A stretch of 36,622 nucleotides of DNA from a virus. A model generated the notes under the pieces. It was given only the letters and a program-made list of their open reading frames with translations. It did not search any database and was not told the DNA's origin. The position numbers were made by a program, and so were the translations under genes. The stretch's first letter is position 1; each line of letters opens with the position of its first letter. The DNA is taken from IMG/VR virus record IMGVR_UViG_3300010883_018031, positions 1 through 36,622 of that record; one strand, written 5' to 3'. Shown in pieces: positions 23,116-32,500 of the stretch.

Positions 23116-23896
23116 TGCATTTATCAACAAGCATAAAGAATATATCATCTTGCAATACACCGACAAGAAAAAGAGCACTTATGAAATTGCTCAGGAATTA
23201 AAAACCTATCCGAATAAAATTCGACGGGCTTTAAATACTCTTGGGGTTCCGCTTCGAGACAAGAGTTCCGCACAAACAGTAGCTATTGAAAGCGGTAGAC
23301 ATGAACATCCAACGAGAGGCAAGAAGAGAACAAGTGCCGAGAAGATAGCTATCAGTAACGGCATGGCGACTTACTGGGATAACATGGAAGAAGACGAAAG
23401 AGAACGAAGAGCAGCCATGTCTAAGAAGCAATGGGACGAAATGTCGGATGAGGACAAAGCAAATCTTCGTAAACTAGCCGCCGAAGCTGTTCGAAGAACC
23501 AGTAAAGAAGGATCAAAGATTGAGAAATTTATTTATAAGGGGTTGACCGAATCCGGATATGATACTATATTTCACAAAAGAGGTTTGGTTCCTAACGAGA
23601 AGTTAGAAATTGACTTGTTTGTCCCGTCTATCAATACGGCAATTGAAATTGATGGACCAGCTCATTTCTTGCCAATTTGGGGTCAAGAGAGTCTTCAGAG
23701 AAATATTAGGTCTGACGCTCAAAAGGCTGGTTTATTAATAACTAGAGGTTTTGTTATTTTACGGGTTAAAAACATTATCCGTAATCTATCCCAAAAGAAT
23801 ATGCGAGATACCCTAGCTGCCATCTTGATAGAGTTGGATAAAATCAAAGAAAACTTTCCTCCAGCAACAAAAAGATTAATTGAAATAGAGGCATAA
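23108..23896 (+). CDS. EDxHD/Vsr-like nuclease with HTH and NUMOD3-like front end
   Basis: 262 residues with modular architecture typical of homing-type endonucleases. Residues about 5-50 form an HTH (STYEIAQELKTYPNKIRRAL). A NUMOD3-like DNA-binding segment follows (TRGKKRTSAEKIAISNGM), then a charged helical linker. The nuclease core has D169 in LEIDLFVP, E180/D182 in AIEIDGPAHF, H186, and a later SDAQK, matching the E-D-x-H-D order of the Vsr-like EDxHD family. GTGAGGA stands eight bases before the ATG. It may be a free-standing homing endonuclease inserted in the operon, or a recruited recombination nuclease: the next two genes are an annealing-type protein and its zinc-ribbon partner. It shares the nuclease core with the gene at 670-1092. 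Confidence 0.68.
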   Translation: MSSAFINKHKEYIILQYTDKKKSTYEIAQELKTYPNKIRRALNTLGVPLRDKSSAQTVAIESGRHEHPTRGKKRTSAEKIAISNGMATYWDNMEEDERERRAAMSKKQWDEMSDEDKANLRKLAAEAVRRTSKEGSKIEKFIYKGLTESGYDTIFHKRGLVPNEKLEIDLFVPSINTAIEIDGPAHFLPIWGQESLQRNIRSDAQKAGLLITRGFVILRVKNIIRNLSQKNMRDTLAAILIELDKIKENFPPATKRLIEIEA

Positions 23897-24822
23897 TGAA
23901 TTACAACGATAATAGCATTAAAGAGCTAAAAACAATATTGGAAGAATATAATTGCGCTATTCCGTCCGGCGCAAAGAAAAAAGATTTGGTTGAACTAGTG
24001 GAGGCTGTCATGGCTAAAGATGAAGATTTTGTAACAATGCAGGTTAATATTGAAGATGACATTTTTGAGGACATGACCGAAGAGAGTCAGGAAAATGTCG
24101 CAGTCATAAAAGAAACCGCTGGACAAACAGAAGAAGAAAAACCTTCTATGTTTAGTGACGAATGGATTGATTATGTCATGGGTCATTTTAAAAAGAATGA
24201 ACTAATCGACGGTAATCCCATTTGTGCTGGACTACGGCGGGTAGCTGAGTTATTATTAGGAGACATCATTGAATCTGGCCCTGAAACGGTATTTCCGTCT
24301 ACAGATGGTTTATCTCCGGGTCGTGCCACTGTAGTTTTTAAAGTAGTGTTTAACTGGATGAATTCAGGCGATAACAGAATCTTTAAAGAAGTGGCTGATG
24401 TTTGGCATGGAAATACAGACGATTTATTTTGCGCACATCCAGTAGCCACAGCAAGCACTAGAGCAGAAGGTCGAGCTTTACGCAAAGCCTTGAAGCTTCG
24501 ATGTCTTGCTGCGGAGGAACTGGCAAAGAAAGACATTGTTAGTATTGTTAAAGATTCTATCAAAAAAGCACCAGCTTCTGGTGAATATGAATCTAACACA
24601 AAAATTAGCAGTCAACAAATCCAATTTATTGACAATAAATGCGGTCAGCTAGATATTGACGCTTTTGCTTTTATAAATATGGGAAATAGTTCTTTTGCTA
24701 ACGTTGGCGAAGTTACGAGAGATAGTGCTAAGAAAATGATTAAGGTTCTTAACACTTATCAAAACGATGGCGGGATAATTCCCGAAAATATTAAAGGTCA
24801 CAAGACTAATTGGAGAGAATGA
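23896..24822 (+). CDS. Candidate Rad52-fold ssDNA annealing protein with SAP-like N-terminus
   Basis: 308 residues. The N-terminus (SIKELKTILEEYNC...KKKDLVELVEAV) resembles a SAP/HeH DNA-binding helix pair. The central domain has RATVVFKVVFNWM, then HPVATASTRAEGRALRKAL, a pattern like the S/T...A-x-GRA-RKAL segment of Rad52/Sak/ERF annealing proteins. A separate C-terminal helical part begins at QQIQFIDNKCGQL. If correct it would promote single-strand annealing alongside RecA and SSB. The start shares a base with the upstream stop (TAATG). The assignment rests on pattern memory without a search; an unrelated DNA-binding protein is possible. Confidence 0.45.
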   Translation: MNYNDNSIKELKTILEEYNCAIPSGAKKKDLVELVEAVMAKDEDFVTMQVNIEDDIFEDMTEESQENVAVIKETAGQTEEEKPSMFSDEWIDYVMGHFKKNELIDGNPICAGLRRVAELLLGDIIESGPETVFPSTDGLSPGRATVVFKVVFNWMNSGDNRIFKEVADVWHGNTDDLFCAHPVATASTRAEGRALRKALKLRCLAAEELAKKDIVSIVKDSIKKAPASGEYESNTKISSQQIQFIDNKCGQLDIDAFAFINMGNSSFANVGEVTRDSAKKMIKVLNTYQNDGGIIPENIKGHKTNWRE

Positions 24823-25151
24823 TGAAGATTACTTATACGGTTGGTAGCATTACTTTAGAAATCGATGCAGACACGCAGGTTGAAGTTTTTCAACAGCTTG
24901 CTAGTTTTCAAGAAATCTTTGCAGAAACCAAGTGTGGTAAATGCGGCAGTGAAAACATACGCTATCAAGTTAGAAATGTAGATGAGAATCTATATTACGA
25001 AGCTCGGTGTGCAGACTGTGGGGCTAAATTAGCCTTTGGAGCTATGAAAAAGGGTGGAAGACTATTCCCTCGACGTAAAGACAAGGACGGCAACTGGCTT
25101 CCTGATGGTGGATGGGTTAAATGGAACCCTGAAACTAAGAAGGAAGAATAA
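24822..25151 (+). CDS. Zinc-ribbon protein, partner of the annealing protein
   Basis: 109 residues. N-terminal beta strands (KITYTVGSITLEI) lead into a zinc ribbon, C-x2-C in TKCGKCGS and C-x2-C in ARCADCGA, followed by a conserved-looking KGGRLFPRR segment and an acidic tail. I choose ATG 24822, which shares a base with the upstream TGA and has GGAG six bases upstream; a TTG at 24810 is less likely. It follows the annealing-type gene directly and ends the + strand operon 10 bases before the terminator. Function unknown; DNA or protein binding in recombination is inferred. Confidence 0.7.
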   Translation: MKITYTVGSITLEIDADTQVEVFQQLASFQEIFAETKCGKCGSENIRYQVRNVDENLYYEARCADCGAKLAFGAMKKGGRLFPRRKDKDGNWLPDGGWVKWNPETKKEE

Positions 25152-25160
25152 CAAGGATGT

Positions 25161-25197
25161 AAAAAAACCCTCGTCAAGTGATTGGCGAGGGTTTTTT
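25161..25197. terminator. Bidirectional intrinsic terminator
   Basis: A perfect-looking 10-bp stem (25168-25177 with 25182-25191, one T-G wobble) closes a GTGA loop of the GNRA type (25178-25181). Seven A's precede and six T's follow the stem, so it can end transcription from both sides. It lies between the convergent + strand replication/sugar operon and the - strand virion genes. Confidence 0.92.
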
Positions 25198-25226
25198 ATT
25201 TGTCTTGAAACAGCACAGATTGTGGT

Positions 25227-25937
25227 TTATAGGTACTCTAATTCTACATAGAGACCATATTGGGTTTTACTTCCAATGCTGTCAGGAGAAGCCGTGAGGC
25301 CCACATACCAGTCATGCTGAGTGTATTGACCCGTATTGGCAGAACCATTACCAGAATAGTAACCACTTGGTCCCGGCGATTGAGCAAGCGGCACAAAAAT
25401 ACCACTTCCACCCACAGTATTAGTACCAGTAGGAAGCCTGTCACTAGGGTTAGAAGACCCAGCATAAGTACCCTGAGCATCTGAGCCATCGTGAGTAGAA
25501 CTTCCCCACCAAGTGGTATCTCCAGAACCTTCTACTGAATAAGAAGTAGATGGGTGTAGCAATTCTGCTACTCTAGTAATAACACCACTAGCAGCATGAT
25601 CTTTGTTGACTCTATCAAAGATTCGAAGCTTACAGTTCTGAGTTCTAACAGCAGTGTCGTTAGTGAACCTGACATTTAAACTAGCTTTTTCATTTGGGAT
25701 GTATTTCAAACCCGTTGCAGGAACGATTCCCCCAGCAAAAGCTTTAGCATCTGTTGAATATTTAACGTTATTTCCAGCACCACCATTAGTACTACCATTA
25801 CCATTAGTAATGTATGTAGTATCTTGGAAGCTGTTTAATTGTACTGATTGACCAAAAGAACCACCAAAAAAACCTAATCCAGAACCAGATAGGTTGTTTA
25901 TAGAAGTGCTTCCAGCAAAGAAACTTATTGAGGCCAT
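25227..25937 (-). CDS. Putative virion structural protein, 236 residues
   Basis: Gly/Ser/Thr/Asn-rich protein, probably beta-structured, with low charge and no Cys clusters. It starts MASISFFAGSTSINNLSGSG and ends in a beta-rich DWYVGLTASPDSIGSKTQYG segment. Such composition and the - strand late-gene context suggest a virion decoration, baseplate or fibre-associated protein. AAGGAG lies eight bases upstream of the ATG, a strong ribosome-binding site, so high late expression is expected. No specific family is recognised with confidence. Confidence 0.6.
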   Translation of the reverse strand: MASISFFAGSTSINNLSGSGLGFFGGSFGQSVQLNSFQDTTYITNGNGSTNGGAGNNVKYSTDAKAFAGGIVPATGLKYIPNEKASLNVRFTNDTAVRTQNCKLRIFDRVNKDHAASGVITRVAELLHPSTSYSVEGSGDTTWWGSSTHDGSDAQGTYAGSSNPSDRLPTGTNTVGGSGIFVPLAQSPGPSGYYSGNGSANTGQYTQHDWYVGLTASPDSIGSKTQYGLYVELEYL

Positions 25938-25964
25938 GTTTTAATCTCCTTAGAGCTTTTTTCT

Positions 25965-25975
25965 ATTATATTATA
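25965..25975 (-). promoter_or_regulatory. Candidate -10-only (late-type) promoter
   Basis: On the - strand the gap before the 236-residue protein reads TATAATATAAT, two overlapping -10 hexamers, with no -35 at proper spacing. T4-type gp55 sigma factors read -10-only late promoters, and a gp55-like gene is present at 11645. The gap is only 43 bases and AT-rich, so chance cannot be excluded. Confidence 0.35.
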
Positions 25976-25980
25976 CACCA

Positions 25981-26544
25981 TTAGTCAAAAAAGCCTTTTG
26001 TTTTAGTAATTTCTTGTTGCCCATTCTTATATGGAAACATTTTATTAATCTTACGCTGTCTTTCGCTGCATCCACAATCTTTGTTAAATGCATCAAATAC
26101 AGTTTTAACAACTTTCTTAACGCCGGTTACTTTATTAAACTTAGCTAACGTATCCCCTAAACCCCTAGATTTTAAAGGTATTTCAGGATCTCCCATAAAG
26201 AACTTCTGCTCTTTATCTTCTGCTTCCTCTTTTGTGATCGTGACAGACCTGTCAAAACCACCTTGTGTTATCATATCCTGCATTGGTCCTTCTCCAGATT
26301 CCCATAAGTCAAAATAAACCTGTTTGTATTTGCATAAACCATGTAGGGATTTACTTTTAATACATTTATGCCTATTGCAAAGTAGGCTCTCTTGGCCTTC
26401 TTCCATCTTACATTGACAAGGGGTGACAGCAGGGAATTCTTTATTAGAAGTTGAAGCCATGTCAAAAACTTGCGGCTTTTGCTTCTTTGGGTGCTTCTTC
26501 TCTAAGAAATTACTGTCGTCTTGTTCCTCGAAAAAACCTTTCAT
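25981..26544 (-). CDS. Cys-containing virion-associated protein, 187 residues
   Basis: The N-terminus is charged (EEQDDSNFLEKKHPKKQK), followed by a Cys-rich stretch (PCQCKMEEGQESLLC...HKC...LCKY) that looks metal-binding or disulfide-bonded. The C-terminus has GVKKVVKTVFDAFNKD and CGCSERQRKINKMFPY, a motif I associate with small proteins near phage structural genes, though I cannot name the family. An excellent AAGGAGG site lies six to seven bases before the ATG. Its start is one base past the stop of the giant gene, so it is probably translated from the same message. Confidence 0.6.
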   Translation of the reverse strand: MKGFFEEQDDSNFLEKKHPKKQKPQVFDMASTSNKEFPAVTPCQCKMEEGQESLLCNRHKCIKSKSLHGLCKYKQVYFDLWESGEGPMQDMITQGGFDRSVTITKEEAEDKEQKFFMGDPEIPLKSRGLGDTLAKFNKVTGVKKVVKTVFDAFNKDCGCSERQRKINKMFPYKNGQQEITKTKGFFD

Positions 26545-26545
26545 T

Positions 26546-29500
26546 TTATCCTCCTTGTATAGTTTCGTGTATGTTGCAATGAATTACTGAATTTCCTTGT
26601 TTTCCAAATGCCAATTCTAAATCTTCAAACGCAGGCCCATCATAATGATGGGGATAACATTTACCCTCACAATTCCAAAAACTTAGTGGACCTCTTGAAT
26701 TACAACATATCTGGGGGAAGTCCAGCCAAAAATCTAAATTAACAGGGCTGTCACTATTTGCATCTCTGCAATTATTTTCAGGAACAGGAGCTCCTACAAT
26801 CACATCAAATGCTCCTCCATGCCTAGTCCAATAAGAAAATTTGTCTGCGTTTTCTTCAGTTGTGTATTGTGAGTAATCTTCTTTGTCTTTTGCCCCACCA
26901 TTAAAATCTGTTACGGTGCAATTAGTCAAGTTTTCAGTAATTGTAGTATTGCCGTTAGCTCCAGCCCCTCTTTGAGTTAAAGTTAATACTCCAGAGCCAT
27001 CATGCTGTACAGAAATCATTCCGTTATGACCGTTTGCATGTCGGATAGAAGCTTGGAGTGCCGAAGCAGCTGCAACTTTAGTAGTATTAACAAAATGACC
27101 ATCTGCGGCAAGTGATGAAGCTTTAGCAGTATAAGTTTTAACAACCCCGTCAGCGTCTTCGATAGTAATAGTTTCATCAATATTGCAATCACCGGTAAAA
27201 GTAATAGTCGCGGTAGCAAAATTATCCATGAATTGGTTGCCTGCAATTTCTCCAATGTATATAACACCTTTCCACTTTCTTTTTGATGGCCCATAATTAT
27301 ATACAGATGGTTTTCTTTCCAAGGTGTCTAAATATACCCTATCCCTGCCATCTTCATTGACTCCCATCTTAAACATGTTCGCTTTATCTCTAAACAAAGA
27401 GTCTCTAACAACACGTTTAGAATAAGGAAAATCAAAAACTTTATCTGCTGCGTCGTTGTCTACTCTACTTCTATAAACTTTTCTTGCCGGAGTGTTAAAA
27501 TACCCGTCATATAAAACTGTGTGATCCGCAGCCTCACAGTCTTGTGGGGTTTGGACTGCTACATATGCTTCAGGTTTCGGGTTGGGTAAGCCCAGCGGTG
27601 TTGAATCAAAACAGATAAAATTATAAATTACCTTTTCATGACAATTTTTAGATTCTTGTATTCCCAAGTGATATCCTTGTTGGGGAAGTATAATATATCC
27701 GTTTATGTCGGTGCATTGTTTTATAGTCTTTTCAAATAAACAATGTTCACGGAATTCTTTTTCGCATTCATCTATGTTTGATACATATGGTGAATAAGGC
27801 CGAAGCCCCGGAGGGTTATTTGTGGGGTCTGCGTACCAGCCCTTGTAATCAAATATCGTAGCTCCATACAATATCTCATCTTCAACATCTGGGTATGGAG
27901 CATCTTCAAGTGACGACAAATTTCCTTCGTTATTAGTCGTTATGTGATATTCGTCAGTTATTATAAAACCATATGCCTGAGGTAAAGGTTCCAGTTCTTC
28001 AGCATCTTTAGTCTCTATTTCGCCTCGTACGCTTGATGGAGATAAATACTTGTATATTGATGAGCTTCTAGCAACAATATGAGCTCCATCAACGGGAGAT
28101 AAAGGACATCCTATTAGAGTTCCATCAAGGTCTATAATGCAATCATGACATTCTCCTTTAGGGTTGTCGTCTGTTAATGGATCACATGCGTTCTCTGTAT
28201 AAAAACCTTTTAATTGACATGATACAGGGCATCCCTTTTCAAAATCTTCTTGTCTCCCCGGTAAATCATGTGGTCGAAGATTATTTGGGTCAACATAAAA
28301 ACCATTTGCATCAAGGTCATCGTTTCTAATTCCTACTACCCATTCTCCCTCAAAAGCATCGCACAGTCTTTGGTCTCCATCTGGATAATCATTGACAACC
28401 TGAACCCATTTTCCTCCATATCTTGAACATTGATTTATATCATAGCTTTTTCCAGAACCACTAGGTGTTGAGCAATACCCCATTCTAGAGTTTCTACATG
28501 TCGCTCTATAAGCTATGGTTGAGCTAATTATAATCTTTTCATCTTCTTTAAAAGGAACTGCACCCAATGGCGATGTCTCATTACTCATCTTGTTGTACAC
28601 CACAGTGTGTAGAAAATTAGGAATCCACACGTACCTATTATTCGTGCAATCAGTAAATGTTTTATAATTTTGGTTTCCTGCGCAATACCCAGCCTTTTCA
28701 TCTTCGTCGTATACGTTTTCAAAAGACGTTATTTCTAACTCTGCTTTTACTCCAATCTTGCTTAATCCTACAAATTTGTCCGTAATTTTTTTATTACCAC
28801 GCAAATACTCAAGAGAGCTAAGAGTGACTCCAGTTCTTCCCGGATTATTGATGTCTCCTATCGTTCTAAGACTTTCTAAATTGTCTGAAAGAATTTCTCC
28901 TCTTGGCCACATTGTACTTTCTGAGAGACCTGATTTAGTTTGTGTTCCTACTGGATATGGATTAATCCCAAAAGGATGCGGCATCTCTTTATTGGTTTCT
29001 CTATTAGTATCGGTAATTTTTAAGAATTTTGTCTCATCGTCACCACCGCCTACTTTCTCCCCATATCCTATATCTCCGTATTTTAAGTGTCTATTTTTTC
29101 TTGGGTTTTTGGTGATAAGCTGTGTCACGTCTTCGACATCAATAAGCATATAGTTGTTCTGACCATACTCTTCCCTTCCTACACTATCACCAATGCCAAG
29201 CAGCTCTGGGGCATAGTAAGTACCGGGCGGTGTCCCTGTCCAAGCATGAGCTTGACCGTCCTTTATAGGACTAGTTAATACAGTACCTCTTAACAGAGGG
29301 TTTTTTGACTTATTATTTCTTGGATAGCTACCAAGAGTATCAGATTCTGCATCCTGTAAATCAGCTAAACCCACGCTAATCGTTGTGCCTGCGGAATAAC
29401 TACAGTTTCGTTGTTTTCCTTCACGCGGAATATCTACAACTACACCACCCACACCATGAGAATTTAGCGGATAAGCGTTGACAACAAGGGTTCCAGCTCC

Positions 29501-32500
29501 TGTTTCATGGTCAACATTAATTATGTCATAAACAGTAAACGTTTCTGGTGGTTTTTTAGGTGTTGGATCAAAGCCTATAGTTTGGCATTTATGAGATATA
29601 TCCCCGCCTGTAGAACAAGCAACTGCCCCAGACCATAATGGCCCCTCTAACTGGTATTGGTGGTCATTACCTACATATGTGCAACATATAGTTTTGTGAC
29701 AAGGGCCTTTTGGTCCACAATGATGAGAATTTACACAAGTTCCAGCAAAAGCATACTTTCTTTCATCATCCGGAATATCTACAACTACACCACCCACAAA
29801 AGGATACTTCACAGGAGCGTTTAGTCGGGAATCTTTAGTAGTACACCCTACCAACTCCGGAAAACAAGGATAGTTACCACGAACTCCATCACTTACACGA
29901 TTAGCTCGTAACGTCTCTGATATATTATTATTATGGAATGTGCAATTAGTAATCTCAGCCCATAGCTTTATCCCGTTATCTTTATAAGAATGAGGACCGG
30001 GTCCAAAACCACCGTCATTTAAATACCCGTCTTCTATAGAAGGTATAGCATTACCGCAGCCCATTATTAGTCTAATAAAATGACCATCTTGTTGATTCAC
30101 TTCCCCGTGGGAAGTAGCTTTTGTTGGGTCGATAGGATTTTTTACTTCACTCCATTTGCCTGAGTTTTTGTTAAATACTCCTCTTCTAATTGCTTGAGGC
30201 ATATCACATCCATTGCAATCAGCATTTATAGGAATGATCTCCTTAGGGTTACCATTACCGTCATTTATATGACAATTTGTGTCCCACTTTAATTTCTTAC
30301 ATTGTTTAGTGCCTACCTCTTTCATAAGAGTCCATTCAGAACGCCAGACAGTTCCGTCATATTCTAAATCAACATCTAAAAGAGAGACAGAACCCGGAGA
30401 GCTCGCGGTAGCAACCTCTTTCAATGTTGGAAGACCCGGACAGGTGTTATCTACTGGCACTCCTCCATAGCTATAGTTATAGCATGAATCATCCACCGTC
30501 GCGCTTTTAGATTCTATAAAACCACATCCAGTTGACGCTGCATTATCATAAATGTGTATTCCCGACAGCGGCGGCACCTGCTTTGTCTTCTGTTGTTCAC
30601 ACGAATTCGAACCTTCAGTATCGAAAGGATGTACTATATCCGGTTCACATTGCATAGCAACATTGTTAGGATAACAAACACATGGGTCAAAATCCCAATA
30701 ATAGGAAAACGTTGCTGGCACGCCGCCCCCTGCGGGAACGACTACTTTTCGTTTACAAGTTCCTGTAAGATTACCCTTGGTTACTATATCCCCAAAGGTT
30801 GTAAAATCACATTCTCCCGCCCTTGAAACAAATTGTTCACATGTAGGAAATTCATTTTCATCTTGAACGCAATCACATGGATCAAATCCCGACCAACCTG
30901 TGCAGCAAGATTGCCCATTGTTACTCATAGGACCACCCGGCGGCCCGGTGACGGCATTGCCTGTACCGTCATGTAACGGTATCTTGTTTTGTTCGGTATG
31001 TACATGAGCACAACTTTTTTGTGAACCACGGCCACTCGACCCACAGCAACTACCATTGTATCTGATTGCCAGCAGATCGTTGCTCGCCATGTCTCTGGAG
31101 TTGTAATCTTCAATCCAAACATGATCTACGCCTGCGCCTGCACAATCAGCCGCATTCTTAAAAGCTGTTGTATTTCCCTTATCGTCTAAACAAACTTGTG
31201 GTTCAAAACATGTGTCTACACCACACCCCATCAAGTTTAAAATCTCACTAGATTCAGCATTTAACGTAGCGGTTAGTTTTTCTGGCATAAAATGATCACA
31301 ACAAACTGGACAAATACCCTTTTGTTCAATTTGCACATAGTAATCGTTGGCATCAGGTTCTGAACGTTTGCTAGTCCCACCAAAGTTTTCTCTGTATTCT
31401 ATATTAAAGGAATCAGGGCTTGCGTGAATCATGTAGTCCGGAGCAAGGTTTTGATTGTAAGTTATCCATTCTCCGGTAAATGGACACGCCTTATAAATAG
31501 AGCCGCCGTAAAGTCCAGTTCCACCGCTCGAAATTACTAATCTCTTGTCAGCCCACGTTGCAGGATTCCAACATTTGTCAAAGTTTGTGCCGCCAACAAC
31601 ACAGTTGTTATATAAGTTTGTTGAAACAGTGGGTTCTTGCCATATGCCACCATAGGCTGAACACATTGCCTGTGTGAGGTTGGGATCAACTTTGCCAGCA
31701 ACAATACATGCCGAATGCTTCGTTCTACAAACTTTGGCAAAGTCTGCAAAATTAAATATGTTATCTAGAAGTTCTTGACTATTATCTCTATCTCCATTTA
31801 TATCAAAGCAGGCGTTGATGTATTTTTGTTTAGTGTCCGTGTATGGTAAACCCGGATGAACTTCAGAAAAAGCCTTTGCCAATTCAGTACAATCTTCTTT
31901 ACTCATAAAAGATTCGTCAATGCCCTCTGCGTTAAAGGGTATAACGCACATTCCATAGTTGGCACATGTTGATGCGTTAAAAGGTCCTGCTTTAGGCCCT
32001 GAAATAGTGGGTAATTGAACATTCCCATAACCTTTAGGATCAACTTCATAGAATTGACTTACGATTTTTTCATACGTTGCTACTCCATAATTAGAGACGC
32101 AAACCATGTCGATAGGAACAGTGCTACATTTTAAATCTCCCGCAAGGTTTATCCTATTTGTGATTTGTCCATCAACAGGAGTTTTATCGCAAGTGTATAA
32201 ATCAAACGTATCTATAGTTGTATTTTTAGCTACAAAGAAGGGAGCTGGGTCAGGTTCTTCTCCACCAATTACAGACCCGTCACAAGCAAAGAATTTATTA
32301 CTATCGCAATACTCAACCCAAGTTCCGGGATTAAGCCATGCTGATCCTCCGCATCCTAGCGCGCCTCCTTTATTACAGGCGTACACAGCTGGAGTCCATT
32401 CCCAGTCATTGGAAGGACTACAGTGACCCTCATTCGCCGGGTCTCTTGGGTGTTGTCTGCCCGATGGAAGCCATTTATATTGTGGGTATATTACCCATTG

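Noticed and set aside
24183-24599. A 138-residue antisense reading frame opposite the annealing-type gene
   Set aside because: Fully contained in a well-supported gene, no ribosome-binding site or recognisable motif; typical shadow frame.
28758-29153. A 131-residue + strand reading frame within the giant gene
   Set aside because: Lies wholly antisense to the giant coding frame, has no domain pattern and no start signal.
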